Below are positions 12,201-25,200 of a DNA stretch of 64,000 bases, in pieces. Origin of the DNA: Setophaga petechia (Eukaryota > Chordata > Aves > Passeriformes > Parulidae); assembly GCA_024362935.1 (NCBI GenBank), contig JANCRA010000014.1, positions 5,103,001 through 5,167,000 of the forward strand. Reading direction: 5' to 3'. The notes beneath the pieces were generated by a model. That model had not been told where the DNA came from and did no database searches. It saw nothing but the letters and a program-made list of their open reading frames with translations. Within the stretch, counting starts at the first letter, position 1; each line of letters opens with the position of its first letter. Made by a program: the position numbers and the translations under genes.

Positions 12201-13389
12201 TGGTAGGAGATTAGAAACGTTATTGAAATGTGATAAAAATCAGTGCATGTTTTGAAATTAGTGACACTATTTCATCTGGATGCTTTTTTTTCAATTCACT
12301 GCCTTCTGTGGTGTAGTGCTCACTGGAGGACCTGCAAAATGAAAGCATCCTAAATTTGATGTTTGTATCATGACCAAGGGACAAAATATTTTAGGAGACA
12401 TATGAAATGTATGAAATGAACAAGATTCTCCATGGATGTAAATTAAGACAGCTCCATACATTTTACCAGATATTGGTATATAATTTAGGATTTAGGGATC
12501 TTGTTGTGAAGAATTTCCCTTCCAATATTTGATGCCATGAATATTTATCTTTCTGGCAGCCATGATAATCTAAATGATTTGCAAATGTCTACATTAAAAA
12601 CAATACAAGCAGGAAATACATTATTTGAAAAGTTTGAGAGAAGAAAGAGCCAATCCAAGTACTGCCTTTGAGCTTCATGCTTCATTCAGGCTGTGAAAAT
12701 GACAAAAGTCCTAGCTGGGACCATGTTGGTTTTAAAACTGAGAAACTAAGTTTGAGAAATTGATGTGATCTCAGCCTCCTGCTGTGTTCACTGACACCTA
12801 TAAAAGGATATTGAGTGGTGGTGTGGCTGGATAGATTAGTGTTGTTTTTAGCAGATGATACAAACTAGTAAAAATCTGATATTGTTTCCTAGAGATCAAT
12901 AAGAAACAAGAACTGGGTTTAGAATTTGTTTTAATATTATATTCTTTAGCTTTCCTTTCCTTGTATAAAAATATTATGACAAAGTACTGTGGTTACCAAA
13001 TTAACCAGCTTCTGCAATATCATTCTCATCTACCCCACTTCTCAATTTCTGAATTAAAACACAAAGAATGAAATAGGTGAAATATGTACAATGAACTGCA
13101 TTTGTGATCTTGTAAATGCTGCAAACAACTCAGAGTCTCCCAGCAGCTCTGGTTGAGTATTGGTGCTTCCCAGTAGGTCTGGTGAAGTGCAGCTGACTGG
13201 AACCAGAGGCTTTGGGCTCATTCTAGGCACTGCTGAAGACCATGGGATTGGAATGCAGGAAGCTTTAGGGCATGTTGGAAAGGGGAAGTAAAAATCTTAT
13301 ATTACATGAGGAATATCTCTGGGAAGCTGAAAAAAAATCAGTTTAATTTTATCTGTGGTTGTGGACTTTGCTGCAGTAATCCTTGCACA

Positions 13390-13405
13390 TGAATGCATGC
13401 ATTCA
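13390..13405. repeat. Perfect 16-bp palindrome
   Basis: TGAATGCATGCATTCA equals its own reverse complement. It shares the ATGCATGCAT core with the 20-bp palindrome at 30082-30101. Confidence 0.8.
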
Positions 13406-16400
13406 CAGCTGGTTTTTAACATAATAAGCTGTGCACATACTTTTTCTGTTCCACATTGTGTTTCTTCCTCTTCTTTTCAGCAGTAGTGGAAACTGTTCTG
13501 CAGATGCTGATAGTACCCATATACAAGACTGGAGTCAGGAAACTGGGGCTTGCAGTAATAAACACATGGTTCTGCAGGAGACTCTGTGTTTTCTGAAGTA
13601 GTTATAGTCAGAGTTCAAAAGGAGAAAGTTATTTTTGGAGGCTTTAGTGTTACTTCATGGTTAATTTCTTCTCTCTAACAGCAAGAATTTGTCTGTGCTT
13701 CTTGCTCTGTGTAGAGCAGAATGACTGCACTAGAAAAATAGGTTCTGTAAAGAAAGGTAGTAATATTGAGGGAGATCTGTGATGTAAAATACTCTGCAGC
13801 CTCCTTTGTCATGCTCAGAAAATAAGGGAATTTCAGTATATGCATGTCCCCATCAAAAAACTGAAGGTTTGATTGCTGCTTTCCAGCTCATTGTAGGTTC
13901 ATATGTCAGCTGAGTTTAATGATGAGTGGTATCCCTTCTGTAAATGTTTTATGCAATTGGTGAAAACACATTGTCAGATTTGCTGGAAGGGTTGTCCTTT
14001 CAAGAGTGAAATTTGTGAATGAACTCCTTGTACATTAAAATGGACAGGAACTTGGTATTTTGGGGTTTTTTCCTGATTTTTTAGTTGACCTGTGTACAAC
14101 ATTCACACTCAACCATATAGGTGAGTAGATTAATTCCTTCAGAGGCTTTCTTGCGTGTTTGTTCTTGGATTATCATTTTTATTTCAAAACAGTCTGAGAT
14201 GTGTGTAGCACCCCCATTTTACAGGTAATAAACTGTAGCAAAGGAAATTAATGACAGTTTGTGACTGATTCTGATGGCCTAAATTGTGACACCTAGAACT
14301 CAAGTTTCCTGTTTTCAACCCCCCTGTGGCCCATCACTCCATGATCAGGGAACAACTTCCAGTGCAGGTGGTCAGAATCATTGTATCCAGTCAGAATCCC
14401 TGAAATTGTGGGGCATATTTGAGTCCAAAGATTTTCCAATGATGAGAAGGTAAATTAGAGATGGGATTGAAATCCCATTCCATTCTGCACTATGCAGGTG
14501 TCCTACCATGAGACCTGCTTCTTTTTGCTTGCCTTCCTCTGCCCACTCCCTGCCATTTCAAATGTGCTCATGACCTTGGACAGTAACATGAGAGCCTTTT
14601 CCTCCAAAACCAAGCTGCATGTTTCTGTCCTGAGCACCAGGGAGTGTGGAAAAGAATATTATGAAATTGTCTAGGGCCATGTGGTGCTCCATAATGTATG
14701 GGATGTTTCTCCAATACTAGTTCTGCTGGCACCTTGCATAGCACCTCCCAAGTTCTCTGCTTTCCCTTCCCACTGAAAAGTCTTACTCTGCCAAATGTGC
14801 TTTAATTCTCCTCTCTATTTATCTGCTGTTCTCCTCCATCTAGACAAACGACTGCCATGGGTGTGTGAAGTCTGGCAAAGGCACTGGGAGCTGGAAGGAG
14901 CTGCTGAGCTGGGCTTTCCGTTGCTGGGGCTGCCAGGCCAGAGGTGTCCTGTAGCTCAGCTGTGGCTTACTGAGCTGTGCTGGGCCATTCCCAGGCATGG
15001 CACTGGGCAGGAGCCTTTATTAGGCTTCAGGTGTAATGATTTGTTTACTTAAAGAATAAAGCAAATAATCAGGTTGAGTATCACTCTTAAATGCACTCAC
15101 AGTCCCTTTGTGTAACCTCTCACTGCTTTTTGCAATGAAACCTCTTTAACAGACAGGCTTGCTCTGGGACCTGGAACAAGAACATTTAGCTGCTTCAGTA
15201 AAGGTGCTCTTAGCTTAGAGTGTGCAAGACAAGTTTGATTTTTGTCCCAAATGTGGAAATTCAGTTTTCCCTGTCTAGTAGGTATGGTTATGTGTTGTGC
15301 ATAGTCTCATATGTAAAATGTGCTGCTGTGTTGACCCTGCAGTTGTGTATAACGTAAGACTGTTTTAACCTTTGACTATATTTATATCCCTCCACTTTCT
15401 TCAGTGCATAAGAATAAAGAGGCATCCTAGAATATCAGTGGTCAACAGCAAATTCTCTACTGATTTGGAGGTTTTACTGTGGGTTATGACTGTAGGAAAA
15501 AATACAGTGTATCTTTGGGCATTGTATTTCATTGACTGAGGAGCTGTATTGAAACCTTAATCAGTGACACAGAAAAGTGAATTTTTCTATACAAATATCC
15601 TTTGGCAATTATTGTTCACAGAGGTAACAATAGAAAATAATTACATTTTAACAGAAGTGAAGATTTCAAATGTATTGAGTATATTGTGGGACTTGTGACT
15701 TTCTGCAGTTGTCCACAGAGCATCCCAAAGGCATGGTTAAGGTGCATTAAGCAATTCCTATTTAGTGTTTATTTTAAACACTTTTAAGAGGTACAGCACA
15801 ATAGAAGGGAACATTGGCCATGATCTGTGGTTTCATTTGCAGTATATTCAATGGAGAGTCTGTAGTTTGTGTTGCCCTTTTCTAGTACAAATTGCCTTTG
15901 CTTGTGCTAAATGTGCAAGTATGTGCAGTTGAGCATCTGTAGTCATTATATTTTAATTTGTGGACATTTTTACTTGTGTGTGTAAGTCAGGAACTGCAAA
16001 CTAGAACTCAGAGAGTGACGTGCCCAGTTTGGAAGACATGTATGTCCAGTGTTGGTGGTATGAACACCTGAACATTTTAAAGATAACAGAAAGAAGAGGG
16101 GTGATTGGAAGTTGTTTAAATATGTTAGTGGAAGGGTAGAAATGTTGAAGACTGTGAATAGCTTTACTTTTCTTCCCCTGAGTGAATTCTGTACATTGTA
16201 ATAAAAGACCAAGTGTGTTTTGGGATGAATGAGGAATTCAGGGAACTGTCATATCTGTCTCCCACTCACCAGCCTGTGGAATCCCCACTCAGGGGCAGGC
16301 AGCAGGGGTCTCAGCTGCAGGACAGGTCATGGAAAGCTCCCAGCTGATCTGGCACACACACAGTGTGGTAAAAATGTTTATTTACTGCTTCAAAGGCATC

Positions 16401-17263
16401 CCAGTGAACTCTTCCAGCAGACATCAAAAAACGTTACTGCTCGTGAATGCACAGACACAAAAGGAAAAAGGCTCAGTAAATAAAACACCAGTCTTGCAGG
16501 TGATTCTCAGTATGGTATTTACTTTATGCACTTGATGTTTTCAGATATGTTCTGCTTGAGTCTAACTTCCTTCATAGGTCATACCAAAGCCCTGCAACTG
16601 TTCAGTTAAAATAGGTTGATGCAGCAAGGAAGCAAAGTTTTGAGATCTAGAAAGAGCCTGGATGGAGTAAGTAACCAACCTTCCCTGGGTGTGATGTATT
16701 TTAAAGTGTGCTTAGTAATAAATACTGTGGTTAAATTTAGACTTGCACAGTAAGTCTGATTTACAAACTAATTTATTTTCAGCAGATTTTTTTTTTTCAT
16801 CTTGAAGAAGTTTTTTTTATGATTTTCGATTTTGAAAAAGACTGCAAAATCTCTCTTTTCCTCTCTTATCCCCATGCCTCTTATCCACATTCAGACCAAA
16901 AAATAATTTCTGAGTGCTTTTAATATTCTTCAGCTTCACAAGCCAAGCCACATTTCTGATCTTTTTGGACATTTTGTTTCCCCAAACCTCACCCCATTTC
17001 ACTCTTGTGGCTTTCTTCCTTGTCCCTGCTTTCATTTCTCTTTCCCCAGGGTGGCCTCTCTCTGTCTTGGGTACATTTCTTCCAAACAGGGAACTGCTAT
17101 TACCCTTCTGGAAAAGAAAAACTGTGGAGAACTTAGAAATTCTTTAGCTATGTAAAAATGCAAGCCATGGACTAGAATGTCTCCAATGATGTAACTGATG
17201 GCATTTGAGTCTCTGAAATTTCCCGACAGGGACAGGGATATGGGGATTTGGTGTGCCAGTAGT

Positions 17264-17322
17264 AAAATAAAAAAAAAAAAAAAGAAAAAAGTTTAAACAA
17301 ACAAACAAATAAATAAATAAAA
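17264..17322. repeat. A-rich tract with (AAAC)n and (AAAT)n
   Basis: A run of about 15 A is followed by short AAAC and AAAT repeats. It directly abuts the 5' edge of the truncated CR1 copy that follows. Confidence 0.85.
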
Positions 17323-17494
17323 CTGGCACAGGTTTCCCAGAGAGGCTGTGGCTGTGCCATCCCTGGCAATGTTGGATGGGGCTTGGAGGAACCATAGCAG
17401 GGGTAGTGGAAGGTGTCCCTGCCCATGGCAGGGGGTTGGAATGAGATGGTTTTTAAGGACCCTTCCAACCAAAACCATTCTATGGCTCTGTGAA
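17323..17494 (+). mobile_element. CR1 LINE, 5'-truncated 3' end
   Basis: Classic CR1 3' terminal sequence on the plus strand: GCCATCCCTGG, TTGGATGGGGCTT, GTGGAAGGTGTCCCTGCC, CATGGCAGGGGGTTGGAAT, CCCTTCCAACC and a terminal ATTCTATG-type repeat. It retains only the last 170 or so bases and has no coding capacity. Confidence 0.92.
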
Positions 17495-19097
17495 GCTGTT
17501 GATGGACTAGGGTTCTTCATTGATTGTCTGATTTAGGGGATTTCAGTGAAAAGTGTAGAAATATTTTGCAGACACACACCAAAAGCAATTCATGTGTCAC
17601 ACCACACGTGTGGAGCATCTCATGCTGGAGCAGAGGATTGAACCTGGGTTTCATGGAGCTGAACTCACCACCTTGACCTACTTACTTATTTCTCTCTCTC
17701 TAAGCTGCCTGATTAATTTTAATTAATTTGAACTTCATTTGAAGTATTAACTGATTCTCTGGAATTATTTGAATGCACTGCACTGATTTATTCAGAAATA
17801 TGACCATGAGAAAAGTAAATAGCAGATTGCAACAACTGTACATTGCAAAGAAAGGGAGAGTAAATTCAATCTGCTGTGATGAGTCTGAGTTTAACTATTG
17901 GCTGGAGTTTAATTTGGGGAAAATATCATAAATATGATGATAGAGCATCTGATATTTTTCTGGGAAATAACTGGTCATGTAGGAAAACCTCTGAGTCTTC
18001 CACCCTCACAAATAATTTAAATTCCATTATTCCTTGGGGTTTTAAAATTACTTCCAGTATGTTTAAAAGGGGCTGTTGACTAGAGATGAGTAAGCAACCC
18101 TTCTCTTGAGATAAAATAAACTCTTTGGCTGGCAGCCCCTAATTCATTTGTCTTACTGTCAGTCACAGTGGAAGTATCTTTGTTTTTTGAGTCAAATCTT
18201 CATAGCAGTGAACCCAAAAATCAATCATGTGATACCCACTAACAGCTTGTTTGCTTATTAATGTAATTGTGCACTCTGAGAACACTCAATTTTCAGTATT
18301 TTTAAATTTCTGCGGTTATTTTAACAATTGTTGCTTCAGCCTTCAAAAAGCTGTGTAAATCAGTCAGTGCAGCACTCTGTCCCTCATGTTCAGACTAGTC
18401 CCTGCTTCCCTTCACACCACTGGAAGCCCTCTTACCCAATGCCTGTCCCTGTGCAGGCTGACAACAAATCCATGGAGTGATTCCAACTCCCCATTTTGAG
18501 AGAAACATTTTTTTTCCCTAACTACCTTTATATAAAAATGCACTCAACCATCCTCTTTTCTTGGAGTAAAGCCCCATTTTCAGTCTCTTCATTCATTGAG
18601 CTTTACCCTGTTGGTTTCCAAGCCCTGTGTTCATCAGGATGTTTCAGGTTTCTCTTGGAGTTGCAATGCTTTGTATCACCTGCTAACCTGTGCTGTTGCC
18701 TCCTTGTCTTTTGTCTCATTGTCTCTCGATCCCCACCTTCAAACCCCATTTTTACATTTCATACAAACCTACTGTGCCTGTTTCTCTTTTGTATTGATCT
18801 TAAAGACCTCCCTCTAATGTGATGATTGTAATAAATGAGACTGTGCAAAGGCTAGGCAGAGGCTGATGAGCAAAGCTGGCAGATCTCCCCTCTGTGGGCT
18901 TGATCCATTCAAGTGGTGAAAAATCTCTTACTGTTTTTAGTGCAGCAAGGTCAATATCAAATTTCCATGTATCTGTATTTATAACTGTATTTCTGAAGGT
19001 GAATTTTTCTCCTCCTTGGACAGGAACTATCTTTGTCTGCTTTACCACAGCCTTTTGGCTATGGAGACAAATCTGGGTGTAGGATCTCATCTCTGTT
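17495..19097. other. Intergenic, nothing recognised
   Basis: AT-rich, with a pyrimidine-rich patch at 18.5-18.8 kb that yields overlapping open frames of 73-108 codons on the plus strand with no family similarity. Confidence 0.6.
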
Positions 19098-19222
19098 CTA
19101 ACAGAATCATAAAATCATTTAGGCTGGGAAAGACTTTTAAGACCCTTGAGTCTAACCATAACACCAAACCTAACATTGCCAAGTCCACCACTTAAGTGTG
19201 TCCCTTAATACCACATCTGCCA
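19098..19222 (-). mobile_element. CR1 LINE 3' end, minus orientation
   Basis: The plus strand reads ACAGAATCATAAAATCATTT, then GGGAAAGACTTTTAAGACC, then AACATTGCCAAGTCCACC and TGTCCCTTAATACCACATC, the usual reverse-complement text of a CR1 3' end. It is of a different subfamily from the copy at 17.3 kb. Truncated, noncoding. Confidence 0.88.
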
Positions 19223-22200
19223 ACATCAATGACTGGGAAAGAAAAAGGGAAAAGCATTTGGGTGTTCCTGATCACCTTGCTGCCATGTTGGAAGCAGTGA
19301 ACTTGCCCACTGTCTGTTCAATTTTATAATTCTTAATTCTTTAGATCAGTGAGAGAGAGCAAAGACAGCATTGGGACTTAAGGGTCAGGACACTCGTCTG
19401 GGAGTGTGGGAATGAAGTTCCTGCTGTGCTTCAGCAGTGTCCCTTTGTGGATTGTTACATCTGGAAACCAAACTGCTGCACAAGGGCAGTTCTGAAGAGA
19501 CTGAGGTGACTGTGAACAAATGGGCTTGAGCAAAAAAAGGTGCAGGATCCAGCTGCAGTAGATGCAACCTGGTCTCTGTTTGTGGCTGGTGCTGCTGAGC
19601 AGTTTCTTTGATGACTCAGTTCCATGGTGAAATCAGCTTTCTGAATCCCAGGAACAGAAATGCCTTTTAGAACAAGGGAAAGTTCTCTCTTGGTAATCTG
19701 TTCACAAAGTAGAACATTAACCTGCTGAATATCTTACTCCCTTAATACAAATGTCATCTTTCTTAATGTTCAAAGCACAGATTATACACAGGGAAAATTG
19801 GGAGGTCTTGCAGAGTAGAAAGGAGAACATTTTAGAGCATTAGTTGACTTACAGGGTGAGAACCTCACCCCAAGCATTTCAGTTCAGCATTTTGTACTTG
19901 CTTGGTTAATAATTCTTTTTATATCAGTTGAAGATGACCTATTTTTTCTAGTTGTAAGATTTGAATCTCTAAAAAATGAACCATTCTTGTCAAATGAACA
20001 AGACCTTCCTCCTGTTTTAAAAAGGTGGTTATTTTCATGCATGTAATCTGTGGTCAGCTGCTTTAATTAAATAAAACAGACCAATGATTTAGTGTTTCCA
20101 AATGTCTGCAAATCCAGTATCTCAGCCTGTTTTTTGAAAGGTGATAGCAAGGTTTGTGATCAAGAAAGAATGTTTTTACACACATGGACCATGCTGACTG
20201 TCTGAAAGGGTCATTACTGAGCAGATGCTCTCTGGCCATGCTGGGCTCAGGCAGTGCTCACAAAAGCAGGCACTTTGGTATTTTAAAAGGGATTATTAGC
20301 ACTGTTCTAGGTGAGCAAAGGCTTTGCCAAAACACTGAAATCTTTCCTGGGCAGACACAAAAGACAGGTTCTGAAAGCAGCAGTGTGTATTTGGTACCTA
20401 ATTTCCAATGATACAAATTTTGAAAAAATCACAGAAGGAGGTGCCTGGACTTTGACTTGGAAGGAGCCCCATGGCAGCCACGATGTCATTCCATGGATTC
20501 CCTCAAGGGCAACTCTGGCCTTGGGAACTCAAGGGGTTCAGTGGTGCAGAGATGTACTCTGTTGGTTTGCAAATCATAAAATAATTTAAGTTGGAAGGGC
20601 CTGCCAAGCTTTAGCTTCACAGACAGTAAAATTAAAATTTTCACAATTATTATCTATATTTATAAAGTATTTGCTACTCTAGTAATTATATGAATGACAC
20701 TTTGATTTAAGAACAAACAGGATCTGTTTTGGAACAGGGTCCCATGTTCATGGCGTTTGGTCATTAATTAGTCTAAAAAAAAACAGTGGGTATTATGGAG
20801 GAATTTAAAGATTTATAAAGAATATAAAGATCCTGCAAGGAATTTTGGGACCTACTAGATTGTCAGCTACTTACTGCATTTATACCACAACTTGAGAACT
20901 ACTGTCATCACAAGAGGAGTTGTTAGAAAATCAAAATATCCCTGTACTTGATGTTACTGGTTTTTATCTTCTAGAGATAAGAGTATAAATTATATCTAAA
21001 ATACAAACATTTGTCTATGCAGTATTTTTATTTAATTTCTTCAGTGGTGGCAGTCTTGTGCATTTCAGCTTTACCCTTATGTTTTTTTTTCCTCTAAGCC
21101 TTTATCTCCATTGACACATTTTAAGTTCTAAATATTTGCATTTTCTTTTGGTTGAAATTCATCCTGGCTATGCCAAATTCCTTTTCCTTACTGCATGTTT
21201 TGCTTACCCACGAAGAATTACACTTATCTCCCCATAGCTTGCTGCAGCAGAACATTTTGGTACCTTCTCCACCAGGTTTAGTTTTGAGTTGGGTGCCTCA
21301 CCCTTGGACAGTTCCTGTGGGGACAGGCTCCTGCTGTGTCCCCCGTGGTGAGCTCAGTGAGTGTTATCCTTCCTCACAGGCTCTTCCTTCTTTTCCTGGT
21401 GATTTTTCCTGGTGACCCTGCAGAAGAGCTGCTGGCCTCACTGTTACTGCATGCTTATTTGTTCCTGTATGTGTTAAGAATATTTTTTTTTTAGTTTCTG
21501 TAGCTTCTGTGAGAGAAACTTAGAGTGTGCTTTTAAATAAAAGCTTCTCCTCAGTGACTGAGAGTTCAGGTTTCACAGCTTGCCTGTGCCCTGGCCACTG
21601 AACAGTGGACATTGGAATCCTTTCTGTTTTCAAATGGATTTGTATTGTGCATGAAAACTGAACGTGGTCTGTTGCAGAATGGTTTTGGCTCTCTCTTTTA
21701 GTAATTACATATCATTATGCTGCTATTAAAATGCAACCTGCCTAAGCATTTTATTAGTATTTACTACTTAATTACCAACTATTGCTGAAAACAGTCTCCA
21801 TACTGAGACTTATTCCACTTAAGCATCCATACTAATGAAATGTAACTCCCCTTTTGAAGGAATATATGACATTCTGTGGAATGTTTTTTCTTGGTTGGTT
21901 CTTGAAAGTGAGCCACTTATTTAGTGCTGAGTAACAGAAATTATTTAAAACACTATCTCCTAATGCTTTCTGCAAAACAATTGATAATGATATAAATAAA
22001 ATTCTCAACGATTATTCACATTATCTGGGTGAAGAGCCTTCATACAACAAGCCACCAAGCTCTAAAGTGTTCAGATATTTCTGCTGCTAAATCAACAATT
22101 GTGTTAGCCTTGTAGTGTAACCACATGTGTCATTTCCTTTGCTCTGTGACTCTCCTGGTGTGTTCCATAGGTTCCAAGCAGTGTAGAATGGAATGACATG

Positions 22201-25200
22201 GAGATACTGTAATTTCCCAGGGAGGTACCCAAAGAAAACCAAAAGGGTGTTTGGGTTTGGGAGAAAAAGTTAAATAATTTCCTATTTGTAAATGGATTTT
22301 TTTAAAAGATAATTTTTAATGGAGTGGTTCTGGCTATATAAAATAATGCTCTGGGGAGTTCTGGAGCTCTGCAGGGTATCTGAGAATTAGTATTGTTATA
22401 ATTATGGAATATTGCTTAGAGCCTTCTGCATACAAGAAAGATGTGTCTTGATCTTCTTCCATAAACTGCAAGCTTAATACTGCACACTGACAATCTTTTA
22501 CATTTTTCTTTTTTCCAAAATCTCAGATGGAGGAATTTAGCAGCATGCATGGGGAATTTGCTTTCTAAACTGAAGATCTGCAGGACCTGGTTCTCTTCTC
22601 ACACTTCTGCAGGTCAAATGCAACCTGTGGCAGAATCCTTCACAGTGAGTGACATTGGTTTTTAATAAAGTTATTCTTTGGTCATAGTTCTGTATTTCCA
22701 GTCTGTAAGATGATGGAAGGGAATGTGGGGTTTGCAGAGAAAATCTTCCTGCAGTTGTGTTCTTCTGTGGGACATTGCCATCTTTTCATGTCCTAGATTC
22801 TGGTCAACCATTTGAGCTCACAGCTCACATTTATCTCCTTTGGCTCAGATGTGTCTGTGTAATCTGCAGCCCCTCTGCAGCTGTTAACATCTGGCAGAAA
22901 GAGCTGAAGGATGGGAAAAGTCTTTCTGGCTACTCCAGCAGGGTTTGTCAGGCCTTATCTCTCAATGCCATAGGTGATAGTTTTTTCTAAACTTTGAATT
23001 AGACTTTATGATGGCCATTAGATGGGAGAAAAGACTTTCACAGATCTCTGGAGGGACACTTACTGTGTTTCCACCCTGGACATACTAGGTGTCTACACAA
23101 ACCAGTTCTTATCTCTGCCATTTCACAGCCCAGGACAAACTAACAGTAAATGGTTGATAGTGGCAGTGAGTTCAGTTCCTGGAGGAGATGGCTCTGGCAA
23201 TGGAGGTCAGTGGGGCCAGATGTGCAAAAAATCTGCCTTGTGTAGGCATTTGTAGGCTCAAGCAGCAGAGCTGGCCCTCCTCAGCCACAACTGGGAACTG
23301 AATCTGTTCCCTAATGGGGGCAAGCTGTAAATTCACAGCTGCTCTATAATTACCCTTAACTAACACTGTGAAGGTAATAACTGCAGTCTTTGCTCCCCAC
23401 TCCTTTCCCCTCTACCCCAGGTGTCCCACATGGTTATTTACACCTGTGAGGAGTGAGTAAGAAAGGAGGTATAAAATGCTGTCATTCAGGTTTGGCAGTG
23501 TTTAACTACCTTGTAAATGAGCGTTCAGATCTTCAGGTGGATGATTGAGTACTCTTTCAAATATATATATATTTTTAATCCTCACTTTTTGGTGCTCTTT
23601 TTCCATCCTGAATGGAGTACCTAGAGTGATCAAGTACAGTGATGGAATTCAGTGGGGAATTTTTTATGATGGGTTAATTTAAAAATGATTTAGGAAATCT
23701 CGAGATTTCATCAACCACTCCACAAGAACACTGTGAAGCAAAGTCATGTGCACAGATACTCCTTTGGGAATAGGACAGATGGGTTGAACTGTATTTCCAT
23801 TAGGAAAATGTACTCCTTTTTTATCTGTGCAAGTATTAAATATTACCAACTCTAATGCTCTTGGGAAACCCTTCAGCATTCAGTCTCGCCAGGGCTATCA
23901 CTGGGATTTTGGTCAGAGTAAGGATTTTAGGGCTGATGTGTGTTCATGAACCTCTTTCTCATTAGTTGGCTGTTTGCTATTTATTTAATTGTTTGTCCTA
24001 ATTTAAAATTTGAGAAATTCTGTAAAGTTGAAAGAAAATTGAGACAGTTGCCTGACAGTATTAGTGGTTTAAAAGTTCCAGTAATGTTTTGCATTTTTAT
24101 GGTGTACTTTCATTCTGCTAGTAAGAAGAATGTTCTCTGAGTGAGGTTTAAATCCCTCACTCCTGCCTTGATTCCCTCCCCTGCCTGCTGACTCACCATT
24201 TCACTGGCACACAGCCATGGTGCAGTTGTGGAGTGTGTTTACCAAGTGCTTGAATCACAAATGGAGAGCTGTTGGATTTTCTCATACTTGAAATGGTTGG
24301 GAAAACTTTCAGCCTTTCAAATCAGCCACAATGCAGACTGTTCCTTTAAAGCTCAGTTTTAATTTTTGAATATATTTTCAGATGAAAAGCATTTATTTAA
24401 AAAGCATCATTTAGAAGGAGACAGTGTCTTTGTGTTCTAACTAGTTACAGCCATCTTTGGAAGGTGAGTTCTACCAGGTCTAACTGCTTTGGGATATTCC
24501 TTTCCAACTGGCATCACATTAGCATCCAGGAAAATAAGTCTGCTTCATCCTGCTACATGTAAATACATGAAAAAGAAAATTTGCTGTTTTTCTGGTCTGA
24601 TGAAGGCAGGTGCTGGGGGTGGGGTGGTGTTATCATCACCATGTCTGGGGCTTTTGTCAGATGCCCTGGCCATGGGCATAAGGAGCTGGTGGGCTGCTTT
24701 ATAGTTAATAAATTACATGGCTTCAGAGCTCATTGTGGGAGCAGCCCTATGCAAAGGAGTGATAAAATGAAAACTCAGGGCTGCACCGCTGATCTCAGTG
24801 AGGCTTGCTCTCAGAAATAAAGGGAAACTCTGGAGCCCACAGTGCAACAGTGGGATGTTGCTGGAGCCACCAAAGCTGTGCTCATCTGCCCTTTGGAGCA
24901 GGAGCATCCCTCAGCAGTGCAGCCATCAGGAGCTTGGAGTTGTTGCTCATTTTGGGTCTAATGGGCAAAAGGTAGACTTGAAGGGAATTGTTTATCAGAG
25001 TCTGAGTCCCTGACAAAGTTGCTGCAGCTGCATATAAAATAAACAAGTGAGAGGCTGAAATAATTAGGCATGGGAAGAGTTTAATGTGAATTCCTGTATT
25101 CATTTAATGCAAGTGAATTGGTGGGCAGCATATGGAGTAAGCAGGCATCTGGAAGGACAGCAGTAGGAAATTGTTGATCTTTTTTGGAGTAATAGATAGT

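Larger units (their letters stand above)
8261..17263. other. Intergenic, no gene recognised
   Basis: AT-rich single-copy-looking DNA. It has a 15-T run at 9769-9783, a G-quadruplex-type motif at 9239-9265 and a 16-bp palindrome at 13390-13405. The 158-codon open frame at 10870-11346 has no recognisable domain. I looked for exons of DYNLRB2, the expected convergent neighbour in mammals, and did not find them. Confidence 0.6.
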